A DNA stretch of 64,000 bases from Dysgonomonadaceae bacterium PH5-43 (GCA_029916745.1 JARXWK010000018.1:1-64000), one strand, 5' to 3'. Shown: positions 28,225 to 38,089, numbered from the stretch's first letter. Translations and numbers: made by a program. Notes: generated from the letters alone by a model not told the origin.

Positions 28225-28263
28225 AAAGCGAGCGAAGAGATCTAAAAACTCTTCGCTCGCTTT
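28225..28263. terminator. Bidirectional terminator between fucosidase and nuclease genes
   Basis: A perfect 15-bp stem (28225-28239 / 28249-28263; AAAGCGAGCGAAGAG) with a 9-nt loop. A/T tracts at both ends allow use in both directions between convergent genes. Confidence 0.85.
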
Positions 28264-28285
28264 GTTTATTATAGAAATGTAAGTA

Positions 28286-30151
28286 TTACAGTTTCAGGTC
28301 GTAAACCACTTCTCCATCTCCTCTTATTACTTTAAGAGTCATCACCTCGCCCTTCTTTTGAAGAACCATTACCGATGCAGAATTTAATTGATTACCACCA
28401 CCAACTACTACAGGGAAGTTATTACCATTACCCTCTCCCTTAGGAATGTAAGCGATACGGTGAGTATGTGCGCTAATATTAATATCAAACGGTGCTTTAG
28501 CTAATAAGGGTTGCCAAAGAACATAAGACGGTTCGAATCGCTGGCGACCATCATCTCTGCGAGCAGCATTATATAAAGGTATATGATTAAATAGCACTCG
28601 TTTCTTTGCTTTCTTAAACTCTTTAGAAGATAACTCTTGTTTAAGGAAAGCAACCTGATCTTCTCTTAATTGAGTAAAGTCGTTTAAGTCATAATACACA
28701 TAAGTACTGTCGGGTTTATCTTCTCCACAATCGAGCATAACAATGCGAGTATCTCCCCAGTTAAACGAACCATAAGTTTTGTCGCCCACATAATCAAGCA
28801 AAGCTCTAAAACCTATAGAATAAGCATTGCGGATTTCGTGGTTTCCTCTTAAGTAAAAAGTAGGAACAGAAGACGCTCCAACTGCTTCGCTCTGCATTTT
28901 AAGGTGATAAAGCACATCGCTTTCGTTTGCTGGGTCGTCGATACAGTCGCCATTAAACACAACAAAATCGTAGTCTACATCTTTAACCAAATTGCACAAC
29001 CCTTTAAGAGTAGCTTCTTGCTTGTGAACATCGTTAAAGATTATAGCTGTAAAATCTTTAGTATCGGGCGAAGGCAATGTAAAAGAATAAAAAGGAGACA
29101 CGGCTGTTTCTCCAAATTCTTTATAATAAGCTTGGTAGATAAGCATCTCTTGCGAACAGATACGATAGTAATATGTTTGTCCGGGAGTAAGTCCCTCTAT
29201 ACGAATTTTATTATGAAGATCGTTACAAATAACTTGTCCATCAACTAAAGTGCGCGCACGTTGTAAGTTAGTTGTATCCGTTCCGTACTCTACCCAACTA
29301 TATGTAGGAACTTTAGTTTGCCACATTACGGTAATACCTCCATCAACAGGGTTTTGCAGGTAAGGCTTAGCATAAAATATATCTTCTTTCTTAGCTTTTA
29401 AGCGAATATTCACAAGTACGGGATTATGGTCTGAGGCTACTGGTTCTTTAATTACCCACTGACCTAAACGAGAATATGCATCTCCCGACTTCTTATATGC
29501 AGCAATATAATCTATCATACCCTTACTCTCTTTGCCATCAGGCTTTTCGACATTCAGTAAGCGGAAGTCTGCTTTCAAAGCTTTCAAAGCCTGCGACTCT
29601 GGGTAAGCATTAAAATCTCCTGCAAGAAAGAATGGTTTGTCGAGTTTCTCTGCCTTAGACTTTATTATATTGGCAGAAGCAAGGCGGTCTGTTTCGTTCA
29701 AATCCCAATGCGTACAACCCATAAAGAATTTCTCAAACTCAACAATAAGCAGAGTGCGAGCTTCTTTGCCGGGCAACGCCACTTGATAACTACTAATAGG
29801 ACGTTCTTTGCTTAACATTCCTACTCCATACTTACCATTGTCAAGATTTATAGCAGGAGCAAACACGGGATACATTAGAGTTTCATTAGCAAGATAGCGT
29901 AACATATCAACATTACCAGAACGAGCAACCACACTGTCAACCTCTTGAAGAGCAACTACATCGCATTTATACTTGTTGATAATAGATGAGATACGACTAA
30001 GATTCTGAACATTATCAGTACCTTCTCCGTGATGAATATTATAACTCATCATTCTGAATGAATTACCTTCGGCATCGCCCAAGCGTTGTGCCGACAACTG
30101 ATTAGAGCTTAAGAGCGCAATCAGTAAAAGAAAACCAAATACACGTTTCAT
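28286..30151 (-). CDS. Exported endonuclease/phosphatase-calcineurin-like phosphoesterase fusion
   Basis: 621 residues with signal peptide MKRVFGFLLLIALLSSNQLSAQ. The first domain (about 28-255) is an endonuclease/exonuclease/phosphatase fold: MSYNIHHGEG, ALQEVD, GDFNAYPES and SDHNPVLV mark the active site. A fibronectin-like segment of purple-acid-phosphatase type (about 258-350: YLQNPVDGGITVMWQT) follows. The last domain (about 360-600) is a metallophosphoesterase with NDVHK, NGDCIDD, RGNHE and HTHR. The combination suggests hydrolysis of extracellular phosphodiesters plus phosphomonoesters, for instance nucleic acid or inositol phosphates; the substrate is unproven. Confidence 0.85.
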   Translation of the reverse strand: MKRVFGFLLLIALLSSNQLSAQRLGDAEGNSFRMMSYNIHHGEGTDNVQNLSRISSIINKYKCDVVALQEVDSVVARSGNVDMLRYLANETLMYPVFAPAINLDNGKYGVGMLSKERPISSYQVALPGKEARTLLIVEFEKFFMGCTHWDLNETDRLASANIIKSKAEKLDKPFFLAGDFNAYPESQALKALKADFRLLNVEKPDGKESKGMIDYIAAYKKSGDAYSRLGQWVIKEPVASDHNPVLVNIRLKAKKEDIFYAKPYLQNPVDGGITVMWQTKVPTYSWVEYGTDTTNLQRARTLVDGQVICNDLHNKIRIEGLTPGQTYYYRICSQEMLIYQAYYKEFGETAVSPFYSFTLPSPDTKDFTAIIFNDVHKQEATLKGLCNLVKDVDYDFVVFNGDCIDDPANESDVLYHLKMQSEAVGASSVPTFYLRGNHEIRNAYSIGFRALLDYVGDKTYGSFNWGDTRIVMLDCGEDKPDSTYVYYDLNDFTQLREDQVAFLKQELSSKEFKKAKKRVLFNHIPLYNAARRDDGRQRFEPSYVLWQPLLAKAPFDINISAHTHRIAYIPKGEGNGNNFPVVVGGGNQLNSASVMVLQKKGEVMTLKVIRGDGEVVYDLKL

Positions 30152-30220
30152 TGATATTAAATTAGTATAATTATTAAGTTAAGAGTATTTAAGACCTAAA
30201 AGGTTTAAAGGCAAAGAAGA

Positions 30221-31408
30221 TTAAATATACTTTGCCAATCCTCCTAACGATGTTTCTTTATATAAAGAAGGTAGGTCGTGTCCTGTTTGATTCATTGTTT
30301 GCACTACTTTATCGAAGCTCACCAAGTGTTTACCGTCCGACAAAGTTGCATACGAACAAGCATCTAAAGCCTGAACGGCGGCAAAAGCATTTCGTTCAAT
30401 ACAAGGCACTTGCACAAGTCCACAGACCGGGTCGCAAGTTAAACCCAAGTGGTGTTCCAATCCCATTTCGGCAGCATACTCAACTTGCGCAGTTGTTCCT
30501 CCAAACAACTGAGTTGCAGCAGCGGCAGCCATCGAACAAGCAACACCTATCTCGCCCTGACAACCAACTTGCGCTCCCGAAACAGAAGCGTTTGTTTTAA
30601 CGATATTCCCAATTAGGGCAGCAGTAGCAAGAGCTTTTATTATCTTAGAGTCTCTAAAATCGTGATTACTTCTTAAGTGATAAAGAACGGCAGGCAATAC
30701 ACCCGACGAACCACAAGTAGGAGCTGTTACTATTTTTCCTCCAGATGCATTCTCTTCAGAAGTAGCAAGAGCATAAGAATATATAGCCGAACGGCTTTGC
30801 AACGAACCTCTATAACTTTTAGATTTTGTAAAATACGACGATGCTTTACGGTGCAAACCAAGTCCACCAGGAAGTACACCCTCTTCATCAAGTCCTTTCT
30901 CTATTGTATCGGTCATAACCTTCCATACTTCTGAAAGGAAATCCCATATCTCAGTACCTTCAGTTTCTTGAACATATTCCCAAAAAGATTTACCCGACTT
31001 CTGACACCATTCGAGAATATCTTTCATTGTAGACATCTCGTAGATTTGGTTTTCTTTTACACAAGAAGTTTCATTAGCCAAGTCGCCGCCGCCAATACTA
31101 TATATAGTCCACTCTCCTATTTTAGTATTATCAACAAATGCCTCAAACAACATTCCGTTAGGGTGAAACGGCAAAACTATTTCAGGTTTCCAAATAATCT
31201 CTACAGTCTTTGGTGCTATTGCATCTATTATCGCAACATCTGTAAGGTGACCTACTCCTGTTGCGGCAAGACTTCCGTAAAGCGTAACCTTAAAATTTGT
31301 AGCTTGTGGATAATCCGAAATAAACATTTCAGCAGCTTTCTTTGGACCCATAGTATGACTACTCGAAGGTCCGTTCCCTATTTTGTATAATCTTCTAATA
31401 CTTTCCAT
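30221..31408 (-). CDS. sdaA: L-serine ammonia-lyase, iron-sulfur dependent, single chain
   Basis: Deaminates L-serine to pyruvate and ammonia in the cytosol. The 395 residues join the beta domain (GPSSSHTMGPKKA, about 13-25) and the catalytic alpha domain. Cysteines for the 4Fe-4S cluster are in TAPTCGSSG (about 229) and CDPVCGLVQVPC (about 331-342). At 395 residues it is slightly shorter than single-chain E. coli SdaA (454). Its ATG shares one base with the upstream phosphatase stop (TAATG), so the two are coupled. Confidence 0.94.
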   Translation of the reverse strand: MESIRRLYKIGNGPSSSHTMGPKKAAEMFISDYPQATNFKVTLYGSLAATGVGHLTDVAIIDAIAPKTVEIIWKPEIVLPFHPNGMLFEAFVDNTKIGEWTIYSIGGGDLANETSCVKENQIYEMSTMKDILEWCQKSGKSFWEYVQETEGTEIWDFLSEVWKVMTDTIEKGLDEEGVLPGGLGLHRKASSYFTKSKSYRGSLQSRSAIYSYALATSEENASGGKIVTAPTCGSSGVLPAVLYHLRSNHDFRDSKIIKALATAALIGNIVKTNASVSGAQVGCQGEIGVACSMAAAAATQLFGGTTAQVEYAAEMGLEHHLGLTCDPVCGLVQVPCIERNAFAAVQALDACSYATLSDGKHLVSFDKVVQTMNQTGHDLPSLYKETSLGGLAKYI

Positions 31409-32136
31409 TATTTATCTAAATATATTTCTTTCATTTTGTCTAAATCTACACTTAACGCTTTTTGTAGATAATCTTCCACTGTGCCGTATTCCGCCTTTAT
31501 ACTGTTTAATGCAGCCTCTGCAAAACTTCTTTCAACTTCAAATGCTTTTACAAATTGAGGATTTTCTTCTAAGAATGCAGCATACTTTGGTTTAATATAT
31601 AATCCCGTAAGCAGATAATCTTCTATTGCTTGTTCTTCATCTACTCCTAAAGAAAGAAGAAACAATAAAGACGCAATGCCAGTTCTATCTTTCCCTGCCG
31701 AACAATGAAACAATAAAGGAGCTTTATCATCTTGTAATAAAGCAAATAGTTTTTTATACTGATTGATTATAGCATCATCACTAACCAGAATATTATACAT
31801 CTTCTGCATTATATTATCCATAGGTATAGTTTCTGCCATCTTTGTTATATTTTCGGGCTTCATACTACCCGGACTAATATGTAGATTGTGCATTTGTTTT
31901 ACCGAAGATGGAACTTTGTTAGGAGCCATACTTACTTCTTCTTCACTCCTAAAGTCTACTATAGTAACTAAAGGAATATCTGAAAGATACTGTAAATCGC
32001 TATCACTCAGATTCTCCAACGAGTCGGAACGAAATACTTTGCCTTGCTTTACAACTTTGCCTTGTTTGGTTTTATACCCTCCTAAATCTCGCAGATTGAA
32101 TGTTCCCTCTAAAGGGATATGTCTATTTTGTTTCAT
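31408..32136 (-). CDS. Tyrosine-protein phosphatase, PtpA/DUF-type cysteine phosphatase
   Basis: 242 residues. The P-loop FHCSAGKDRTGIAS (about 147-160) is CX5R with nucleophilic Cys and Arg, and RDLGGYKTKQGK near the N-terminus is typical of the 'tyrosine phosphatase family protein' group (Pfam Y_phosphatase3). Substrates could be phosphotyrosine or phosphoinositides. The ATG at 32136 is chosen because the upstream TTG lies in the -7 box TAACTTTG (32155-32162). Coupled to sdaA by a one-base overlap. Confidence 0.88.
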   Translation of the reverse strand: MKQNRHIPLEGTFNLRDLGGYKTKQGKVVKQGKVFRSDSLENLSDSDLQYLSDIPLVTIVDFRSEEEVSMAPNKVPSSVKQMHNLHISPGSMKPENITKMAETIPMDNIMQKMYNILVSDDAIINQYKKLFALLQDDKAPLLFHCSAGKDRTGIASLLFLLSLGVDEEQAIEDYLLTGLYIKPKYAAFLEENPQFVKAFEVERSFAEAALNSIKAEYGTVEDYLQKALSVDLDKMKEIYLDK

Positions 32137-32154
32137 TCCTATTATATTTGCGAC

Positions 32155-32162
32155 CAAAGTTA
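32155..32162 (-). promoter_or_regulatory. -7 box of the phosphatase-sdaA operon
   Basis: Minus-strand TAACTTTG, 18 bp before the ATG at 32136. It lies about 50 bp from the divergent PAP2 promoter. Confidence 0.5.
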
Positions 32163-32209
32163 GTCAAAAAATATTGATTAATCTGACAATCACATTAAGA
32201 AATAAAAAC

Positions 32210-32217
32210 TATCTTTG
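32210..32217 (+). promoter_or_regulatory. -7 box of PAP2-tilS
   Basis: TATCTTTG, full consensus, 20 bp before the PAP2 ATG at 32237. Confidence 0.6.
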
Positions 32218-32236
32218 CGAACTTTATATATATTGT

Positions 32237-32893
32237 ATGAAAGACTTTTTATTAAAAAACAAATGCTACTATGCCACTTTCATCTTATTCACAATAATGG
32301 GTGGCACACTTTTACTTTTAGTAAACAGAGATGATATTAATATTTGGATAAATAGTAAATGGACTTACTTTCTCGATGATGTAATTTTATTTATTAATGG
32401 TTTAGGAACAGTTTCTTTCAGTGTAGCTGCTGTAGTTGTTCTCGCCTTATGGAAAGGTTGGCGCACCGCACTTAAAGCAACTATCTGTTTTGCTTCGGTT
32501 GCCTTAGTTACTCAATTTGCTAAACATATTTTATTCCCCGCCACTCCTCGCCCAACATTACACTTCGAGGAAGGAATGCTTAGGTTAATAGAAGGTGTAA
32601 AACAATTAACAACCGAAAGTTTTCCATCAGGACACACCTCTGCATCGTTTGCCTTGTCTACATTTTTTGCGTTATTATTACCTAAAAAGAATTGGCATTG
32701 GGCTTTTGCTGCTCTTGCCCTATTTGTAGGATACGGACGTATTTATTTATCTCAACACTTCTTCACTGATGTATATACAGGTATGATAATAGGTGTAGTT
32801 GTTACTACTTTAGTTTATTATTACTATCCTAAATCTTGGGAAAATGCTTCAAAGAATAAAAAGATACATAGAAAAGCAAAAGCTACTTCCTGA
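32237..32893 (+). CDS. PAP2-family membrane phosphatase, second
   Basis: 218 residues with about five membrane helices. Phosphatase motifs are KHILFPATPRP (about 96-106), PSGHTSAS (about 134-141) and GRIYLSQHFFTD (about 168-179). It keeps the classical PSGH motif, unlike the paralogue at 20061. The start at 32237 gives a normal N-terminus behind the promoter; a longer reading would pass antisense through the phosphatase gene. The last 50 bp overlap the start of tilS in another frame. Confidence 0.88.
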   Translation: MKDFLLKNKCYYATFILFTIMGGTLLLLVNRDDINIWINSKWTYFLDDVILFINGLGTVSFSVAAVVVLALWKGWRTALKATICFASVALVTQFAKHILFPATPRPTLHFEEGMLRLIEGVKQLTTESFPSGHTSASFALSTFFALLLPKKNWHWAFAALALFVGYGRIYLSQHFFTDVYTGMIIGVVVTTLVYYYYPKSWENASKNKKIHRKAKATS

Positions 32894-34136
32894 CAATAGT
32901 TCCAAGTCAACAACTAAGATTATTATAGGATTAAGTGGCGGTGCCGACTCGGTAGTGCTACTCCATATACTAAATAGATTAGGATATAACTGCATTGCAG
33001 CCCATTGCAACTTTCATTTAAGAGGAGAAGAATCTTTGAGAGACGAAGAGTTAGCTCGTGCTTTCGCCATTGAACTTAACATACCATTTACTAAAATAGA
33101 CTTCAACACCATAGAATATTCTAAAAAGAATAATATCTCTATCGAAATGGCTGCTCGCAACCTAAGATACGAATGGTTTGAAAAAATAAAAATAGAAAAT
33201 AACGCCGACTATATAGCAGTTGCCCATCATAGCGATGATAATGTAGAAACTTTTTTACTTAATATGATAAGAGGCACAGGCATTAAAGGCTTAACAGGTA
33301 TCTCTCCCAAAAATGGGCACATTATCAGACCTTTACTAAATGTATCTAAAGAAGATATTATTAATTATGCCCAAAGCGAGAACATAAGCTACGCCATAGA
33401 TTCTACAAACTTAGAAGATGAATACACAAGAAACAAGATAAGATTAAACATTCTACCTCTTTTAAGAACAATAAATCCATCGGTCAGCACATCTATTCTT
33501 AACAGCATAGAAAATTTAACCGAAGTAGATAAGATATACAATAAGGAGATAAACAATATAAAAGAATTTGTTTTCGACAAAGAAAAACATACCATAGACA
33601 TAGATAGATTAAAAGAAGCTGCATCTCCCGAAGCTGTACTATTTGAAATATTAAAAGAATATCAATTCGACAGAGATACTATTAAAAACATAGCAAAGGC
33701 AATAGATAGTCAATCTGGGAAAGAGTTTTATTCTCCCGAACATATCTTAATTAAGGATAGAAATAAGTTTTTTATTAAAAAACAAGACGTTTCGGACGCT
33801 TCATATCCTCTTAATCTACAAACTGAAATTAAAGATATAAGCGAAGTTGAGATTACAAAAGATAATAATATAGCCTACTTCGATTACGACAAGCTAAAGC
33901 TTCCTCTAACTATGAGACGATGGCAAGCTGGCGATAAATTTGTTCCTTTCGGAATGACAGGTTTTCAAAAGCTTAGCGATTACTTCAATAACAACAAGTT
34001 TAACAAGTTTGAAAAAGAAAACACTTGGCTACTTTGTTCTGGCGAAGATATTATTTGGATAGTAGGACATAGAACCGACAACCGCTACAGGCTAAACAAA
34101 ACATCACAAAGAGCTTACATAATAAAACTTTTATGA
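32844..34136 (+). CDS. tilS: tRNA(Ile)-lysidine synthase
   Basis: Converts C34 of the CAU-anticodon tRNA-Ile to lysidine using ATP and lysine. 430 residues. The PP-loop IIIGLSGGADSVVLLHIL starts at about 26; HCNFHLRGEES (about 53) and AHHSDDNVETFLLNMIRGTG (about 124) complete the active site. A C-terminal TilS domain (about 340-430) reads LTMRRWQAGDKFVPFGMTG. The ATG lies 50 bp inside the PAP2 gene in another frame; a later start would cut into the strand before the PP-loop. Confidence 0.95.
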   Translation: MLQRIKRYIEKQKLLPDNSSKSTTKIIIGLSGGADSVVLLHILNRLGYNCIAAHCNFHLRGEESLRDEELARAFAIELNIPFTKIDFNTIEYSKKNNISIEMAARNLRYEWFEKIKIENNADYIAVAHHSDDNVETFLLNMIRGTGIKGLTGISPKNGHIIRPLLNVSKEDIINYAQSENISYAIDSTNLEDEYTRNKIRLNILPLLRTINPSVSTSILNSIENLTEVDKIYNKEINNIKEFVFDKEKHTIDIDRLKEAASPEAVLFEILKEYQFDRDTIKNIAKAIDSQSGKEFYSPEHILIKDRNKFFIKKQDVSDASYPLNLQTEIKDISEVEITKDNNIAYFDYDKLKLPLTMRRWQAGDKFVPFGMTGFQKLSDYFNNNKFNKFEKENTWLLCSGEDIIWIVGHRTDNRYRLNKTSQRAYIIKLL

Positions 34137-34140
34137 TTTA

Positions 34141-34171
34141 TTTGTCAAATTAAAAAAACTGGTTACCTTTG
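34141..34171 (+). promoter_or_regulatory. Bacteroidetes promoter for rho
   Basis: TTTG (34141-34144), 19 bp, TACCTTTG (34164-34171): a complete -33/-7 match. The start codon is 120 bp further, giving a long 5' leader in which Rho autoregulation could act. Confidence 0.75.
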
Positions 34172-34292
34172 TGCGGTAATCAATCCATTGATTATTTCGG
34201 AACCATTTACAAAAATTCTCCCTACTTTTTAGTAAACAAACAATATAGAAATATATTAGTCAATAATAAATATAAATACACATAACACTTAT

Positions 34293-36251
34293 ATGCAGAG
34301 ATACAACATTTTGCAGTTAAAAGAAATGGAGCAAAGCAACTTAATTGCTTTAGCAAAAGAATTAGGACTTACAAAAGTCGACAAATTAGGAAAAGACGAA
34401 CTTGTATATCAGATTTTAGACCAACAAGCTATAATTAACGCTGCTAAGCAAACTGCCATTAGTAAAGACACTGATGATAAAAAAACAGTTAACAAAAGAG
34501 GTAGAAAACCTAAAACAGTTACCAAAAGCAACGAAAAGGAAGCTAATGAAGAAAAAACAATAGATACCAAACAAGAAAAAACAGAAAAGAAAACAGAAAC
34601 CATAGAGACTGTGGAAAAACCTAAAAAACAAAACAAAAAGAAAGAAGAAACGAAAGAAAAAACAATAGACTCAACTTCCAAAAAAGAAGTTGTCGCAAAA
34701 CAGAAAAAAGAAAAAGCCCCAATCGCAACTAACAATAATAACAAACCTACCCCTAATACAAAACCCGAAGTTGCAACTCCGACAATTAGCGAAACAAAAG
34801 AAAAAGAGGATAAATCAATTATTGAAAAGCCTCAAGATGTTTCGGATATAAAAGTTAACGAAAAAGAAAAGACTAAAACCCCTGAAGCTAAGAATGAAGA
34901 CAATCAACAAAGTATAGGTCCTAACAAATTAGTTTTCAGACACAACCCTGGAGCAAATACAATAATGGACGAACTTATATTTTCTGCAAAAAAAGAACCT
35001 CAGAAACAAAACAATCAGAACCCAAAGGCTAACCAGCCAAATAACAATAATAATAACAACAGCAACAATAATAAAAACAAACAAAACAATGCTCCTGCTC
35101 CTAAAGAGAAGGGATTTGATTTTGATGGCATTTTAACTGGCTCTGGTGTTTTAGAGATAATACAAGAAGGTTATGGTTTCTTACGTTCTGCCGACTATAA
35201 CTACCTATCTTCAGCCGACGATATTTATGTATCGCAATCTCAGATAAAGTTATTCGGATTAAGAACTGGCGACTTAGTAGAAGGACCTATTCGCCCTCCT
35301 AAAGAAGGCGAGAAATTCTTTCCTTTAGTAAAAGTTGATTTAATTAACGGACTTCGCCCTGAGGAAGTTAGAGATAGAGTTCCCTTTGATCACCTTACTC
35401 CACTATTCCCTGAAGAAAGATTTCATCTTACTCGCAGTATGAGCCCTAAAGTAGTAGATAGAATATCTCCTCGCGTAGTTGACTTGTTTTCTCCTATCGG
35501 CAAGGGACAAAGAGGACTTATTGTAGCACAACCTAAAACAGGTAAAACTATGCTACTTAAAGACATAGCAAACTCTATTGCTTGGAATCACCCAGAAGTT
35601 TATATGATTATTCTTCTTATAGATGAACGTCCTGAAGAAGTAACGGATATGCAACGAAGTGTTGATGCCGAAGTTATTGCTTCTACATTCGACGAACCAG
35701 CAGAAAGACACGTAAAGATTGCCGATATAGTTCTTAACAAAGCTAAAAGAATGGTTGAGTGCGGACACGACGTAGTTATACTTTTAGACTCTATAACTCG
35801 TTTGGCAAGAGCCTACAATACAGTACAACCTGCATCGGGTAAAGTTTTATCGGGTGGTGTTGATGCTAACGCATTACAAAAACCTAAAAGATTTTTCGGT
35901 GCTGCTCGTAACATCGAGAATGGCGGTTCGCTTACAATTATAGCTACAGCTCTTACAGAAACCGGTTCTAAAATGGACGATGTTATCTTTGAAGAATTTA
36001 AGGGAACTGGTAATATGGAACTACAATTAGACAGAAAACTTTCGAACAAACGCATATATCCTGCTGTTGACATTATAGCATCAAGCACTCGTCGCGATGA
36101 TTTACTTCAAGACAGAGATACTGTGAACAGAATGTGGATACTTCGCAAATATCTTTCTGATATGAACAGCTTAGAAGCTATGGAGTTTGTTAAAGACAGA
36201 ATGGAAAAAACTTATAGCAATGACGAGTTTTTAATTTCAATGAATGGTTAA
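34293..36251 (+). CDS. rho: Transcription termination factor Rho with long insert
   Basis: Hexameric RNA helicase that ends transcription. 652 residues versus 419 in E. coli. An N-terminal Rho-N helical domain (1-45) is followed by about 220 residues rich in Lys, Glu, Thr and Asn (about 55-275, including an N-rich run), then the RNA-binding OB domain (about 278-350, [17 protein letters not shown]) and the ATPase. Walker A is AQPKTGKTM (about 411-419), Walker B ends [10 protein letters not shown] and the Q-loop/R-loop follows. Long charged inserts are usual in Bacteroidetes Rho and are thought to aid RNA binding or condensation. Confidence 0.96.
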   Translation: MQRYNILQLKEMEQSNLIALAKELGLTKVDKLGKDELVYQILDQQAIINAAKQTAISKDTDDKKTVNKRGRKPKTVTKSNEKEANEEKTIDTKQEKTEKKTETIETVEKPKKQNKKKEETKEKTIDSTSKKEVVAKQKKEKAPIATNNNNKPTPNTKPEVATPTISETKEKEDKSIIEKPQDVSDIKVNEKEKTKTPEAKNEDNQQSIGPNKLVFRHNPGANTIMDELIFSAKKEPQKQNNQNPKANQPNNNNNNNSNNNKNKQNNAPAPKEKGFDFDGILTGSGVLEIIQEGYGFLRSADYNYLSSADDIYVSQSQIKLFGLRTGDLVEGPIRPPKEGEKFFPLVKVDLINGLRPEEVRDRVPFDHLTPLFPEERFHLTRSMSPKVVDRISPRVVDLFSPIGKGQRGLIVAQPKTGKTMLLKDIANSIAWNHPEVYMIILLIDERPEEVTDMQRSVDAEVIASTFDEPAERHVKIADIVLNKAKRMVECGHDVVILLDSITRLARAYNTVQPASGKVLSGGVDANALQKPKRFFGAARNIENGGSLTIIATALTETGSKMDDVIFEEFKGTGNMELQLDRKLSNKRIYPAVDIIASSTRRDDLLQDRDTVNRMWILRKYLSDMNSLEAMEFVKDRMEKTYSNDEFLISMNG

Positions 36252-36270
36252 TTACTAAATAATAAAAGAA

Positions 36271-36807
36271 ATGAAGAGATTATTATTAATTGCGCTAATT
36301 AGTGTTTGTGCCTTTTCATCTAACATACAAGCGCAGTCGAACAGCCTTACCGTAGGTGCAAAAGGAGCTTATCAATCTAAGTATAAAGGATTTTTATACG
36401 GATTAGATTTATCTTACAGAGTTTCTCCTCTATTTGAAGTTAGCTTATCGGGATTGATGAACCCTAAAATCTTTAATGAAGACAAAGATTTTAACGACCC
36501 TGCTTGGGATAGAGATATTTCTTTTTATTCGGGAAGCGTAGATCTAAGATTCTACTTAATAAATTCGGATTTATTGTCTACCGGACCTTCACTGGGTGCA
36601 CAATACATCAACTTCAAAAGTAAAGATATGAATGGAATTACCGTTGACGATGGTTCTCTATTCGGATTCAATATAGGTTGGCACGCTCAGTTTATGGTTA
36701 CCGAAAACTTTCAGATAAACGGAGGTTGGCGATACACCAATGCCAAAGAAGAGCAAAGTTACCACGCTATTTATTTAGGCGTTGGCTATACTTTCAATCT
36801 ATTTTAA
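36271..36807 (+). CDS. Small outer-membrane beta-barrel protein
   Basis: 178 residues with signal peptide KRLLLIALISVCAFSSNIQAQ. The mature part has alternating strands and aromatic girdle residues, ending AIYLGVGYTFNLF with a terminal Phe, as in 8-strand OmpX/OmpW-like barrels. It follows rho by 19 bp and may be expressed by readthrough. Its last 9 bp overlap the convergent glycosyltransferase. Function unknown. Confidence 0.72.
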   Translation: MKRLLLIALISVCAFSSNIQAQSNSLTVGAKGAYQSKYKGFLYGLDLSYRVSPLFEVSLSGLMNPKIFNEDKDFNDPAWDRDISFYSGSVDLRFYLINSDLLSTGPSLGAQYINFKSKDMNGITVDDGSLFGFNIGWHAQFMVTENFQINGGWRYTNAKEEQSYHAIYLGVGYTFNLF

Positions 36808-37752
36808 CTCTTCAGATATTTTATACTGATTACGTTCCGGAGAGTTGCGAGTAATAAGCTCGCCAATAAATCCAGCCAAGAATAATTGCGTCCCTATTAT
36901 CATACTTGCAATAGCAATATGGAAATAGGGCGTATTTGTTATTAAAGGTGCTGCTGTATTGTTAAACAAAGCATAAGCCTTAATTCCGCCAACAACTAAA
37001 ATCGCAATAAAACCAATAAAGAACATCAGACTACCGATTAAACCAAAAAAGTGCATAGGTTTTTTACCAAACTTCGACAAAAACCACAAAGTAAATAAGT
37101 CTAAGTAGCCATTAGTAAACCTATCTATACCAAACTTAGAGTATCCATACTTACGAGATTGATGATTTACCACCTTCTCTCCTATCTTAGTAAAACCCGC
37201 ATTCTTTGCCAAAAAAGGTATCCAGCGGTGCATATCATTATAAACCTCTATGCTTTTTACAACTTGAGAATCGTACGCTTTAAGTCCACAATTAAAATCG
37301 TGAAGCTTAATACCCGAAAAAGCCCTTGCCGTAGCATTAAAAAGTTTTGTTGGAATAGTTTTAGTTAATGGATCGTATCTTTTCTTCTTCCAACCCGATA
37401 CTAAATGATATTTATCTTCCTTTATCATTCGATAAAGTTCTGGAATTTCATCAGGACTATCTTGCAAATCGGCATCCATAGTAATCACTACATCACCTTG
37501 TGTAATCTGAAAAGCAGAATGTAAGGCTGGCGACTTACCATAATTCCGTTGAAAACGAATAGCTTTCACTATTTCGGGATACTCATTCTTTAAGTTTTTA
37601 ATGATACTCCACGAATTGTCGGTACTTCCATCGTCTACAAAAATAACTTCGTAAGAAAAACCTTCCTTTTTCATTACTCTATCTATCCACTCAAACAGTT
37701 CGGGAATAGAGTCAGCCTCATTCAATAAGGGTATTACAACAGATATATCCAT
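36799..37752 (-). CDS. GT2 glycosyltransferase, DPM1/ArnC-like
   Basis: Membrane-bound glycosyltransferase of 317 residues, likely making a polyprenyl-phosphate sugar. The GT2 domain (1-220) shows VVIPLLNEADSIPELFEW, VDDGSTDNSW and TMDADLQDSPDEIP (DxD-type DAD). Two membrane helices lie at about 230-255 and 270-300, as in GtrB/ArnC/DPM1-like enzymes. The start at 37752 removes a 14-residue leader inconsistent with the family. Acceptor and sugar cannot be inferred. Confidence 0.9.
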   Translation of the reverse strand: MDISVVIPLLNEADSIPELFEWIDRVMKKEGFSYEVIFVDDGSTDNSWSIIKNLKNEYPEIVKAIRFQRNYGKSPALHSAFQITQGDVVITMDADLQDSPDEIPELYRMIKEDKYHLVSGWKKKRYDPLTKTIPTKLFNATARAFSGIKLHDFNCGLKAYDSQVVKSIEVYNDMHRWIPFLAKNAGFTKIGEKVVNHQSRKYGYSKFGIDRFTNGYLDLFTLWFLSKFGKKPMHFFGLIGSLMFFIGFIAILVVGGIKAYALFNNTAAPLITNTPYFHIAIASMIIGTQLFLAGFIGELITRNSPERNQYKISEELK

Positions 37753-37829
37753 AATAGCGCAAAGATAATGATAATATAGGAAAGTTAAAAACAAAAAGAA
37801 CTAAGAGTGAAGAACTAAGAGCTGGTGTC

Positions 37830-38089
37830 GACTCTAATACGCTTCGCGTAAACTCTTAGTTCTTAGTTCTTAATTCTTAGTTGAAAGCCTTTTTTTATTT
37901 CAACCGTTTGAAACGAGTAGTTTCTATAGTATGAAACAAGGTGTTTCACCTATATGAAACAAGTAGTTTCGCCTAATGAAACAAATTATGTCGAAGTGCA
38001 AAACAGATTGTTTTAGTTGTATGAAACAATTCGTTTCAAAGTATGAGATGGATTATGTTTAAGTTTTTGCGCAAAGCATATTAGAGTCG
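37830..38089. repeat. 23-bp periodic array, class B, locus 2, flanked by inverted repeats
   Basis: GTTTC starts at 37921, 37944 and 37967 (23-bp steps); degenerate units follow at 37991 and 38011, a good one at 38034, and another degenerate one near 38058. Most have the TGAAAC partner arm. The block is bounded by 37830-37848 and 38070-38089, which are inverted repeats matching at 17 of 19 positions (GACTCTAATAyGCTTyGCG). Together they make a unit of about 260 bp resembling a non-coding mobile element. It lies between divergent genes. Confidence 0.75.

Noticed and set aside
34409-34744. Minus-strand hydrophobic frame inside rho
   Set aside because: It is the complement of the Lys/Glu/Thr-rich insert of rho; antisense of such codons always reads as Phe/Leu/Ser-rich.
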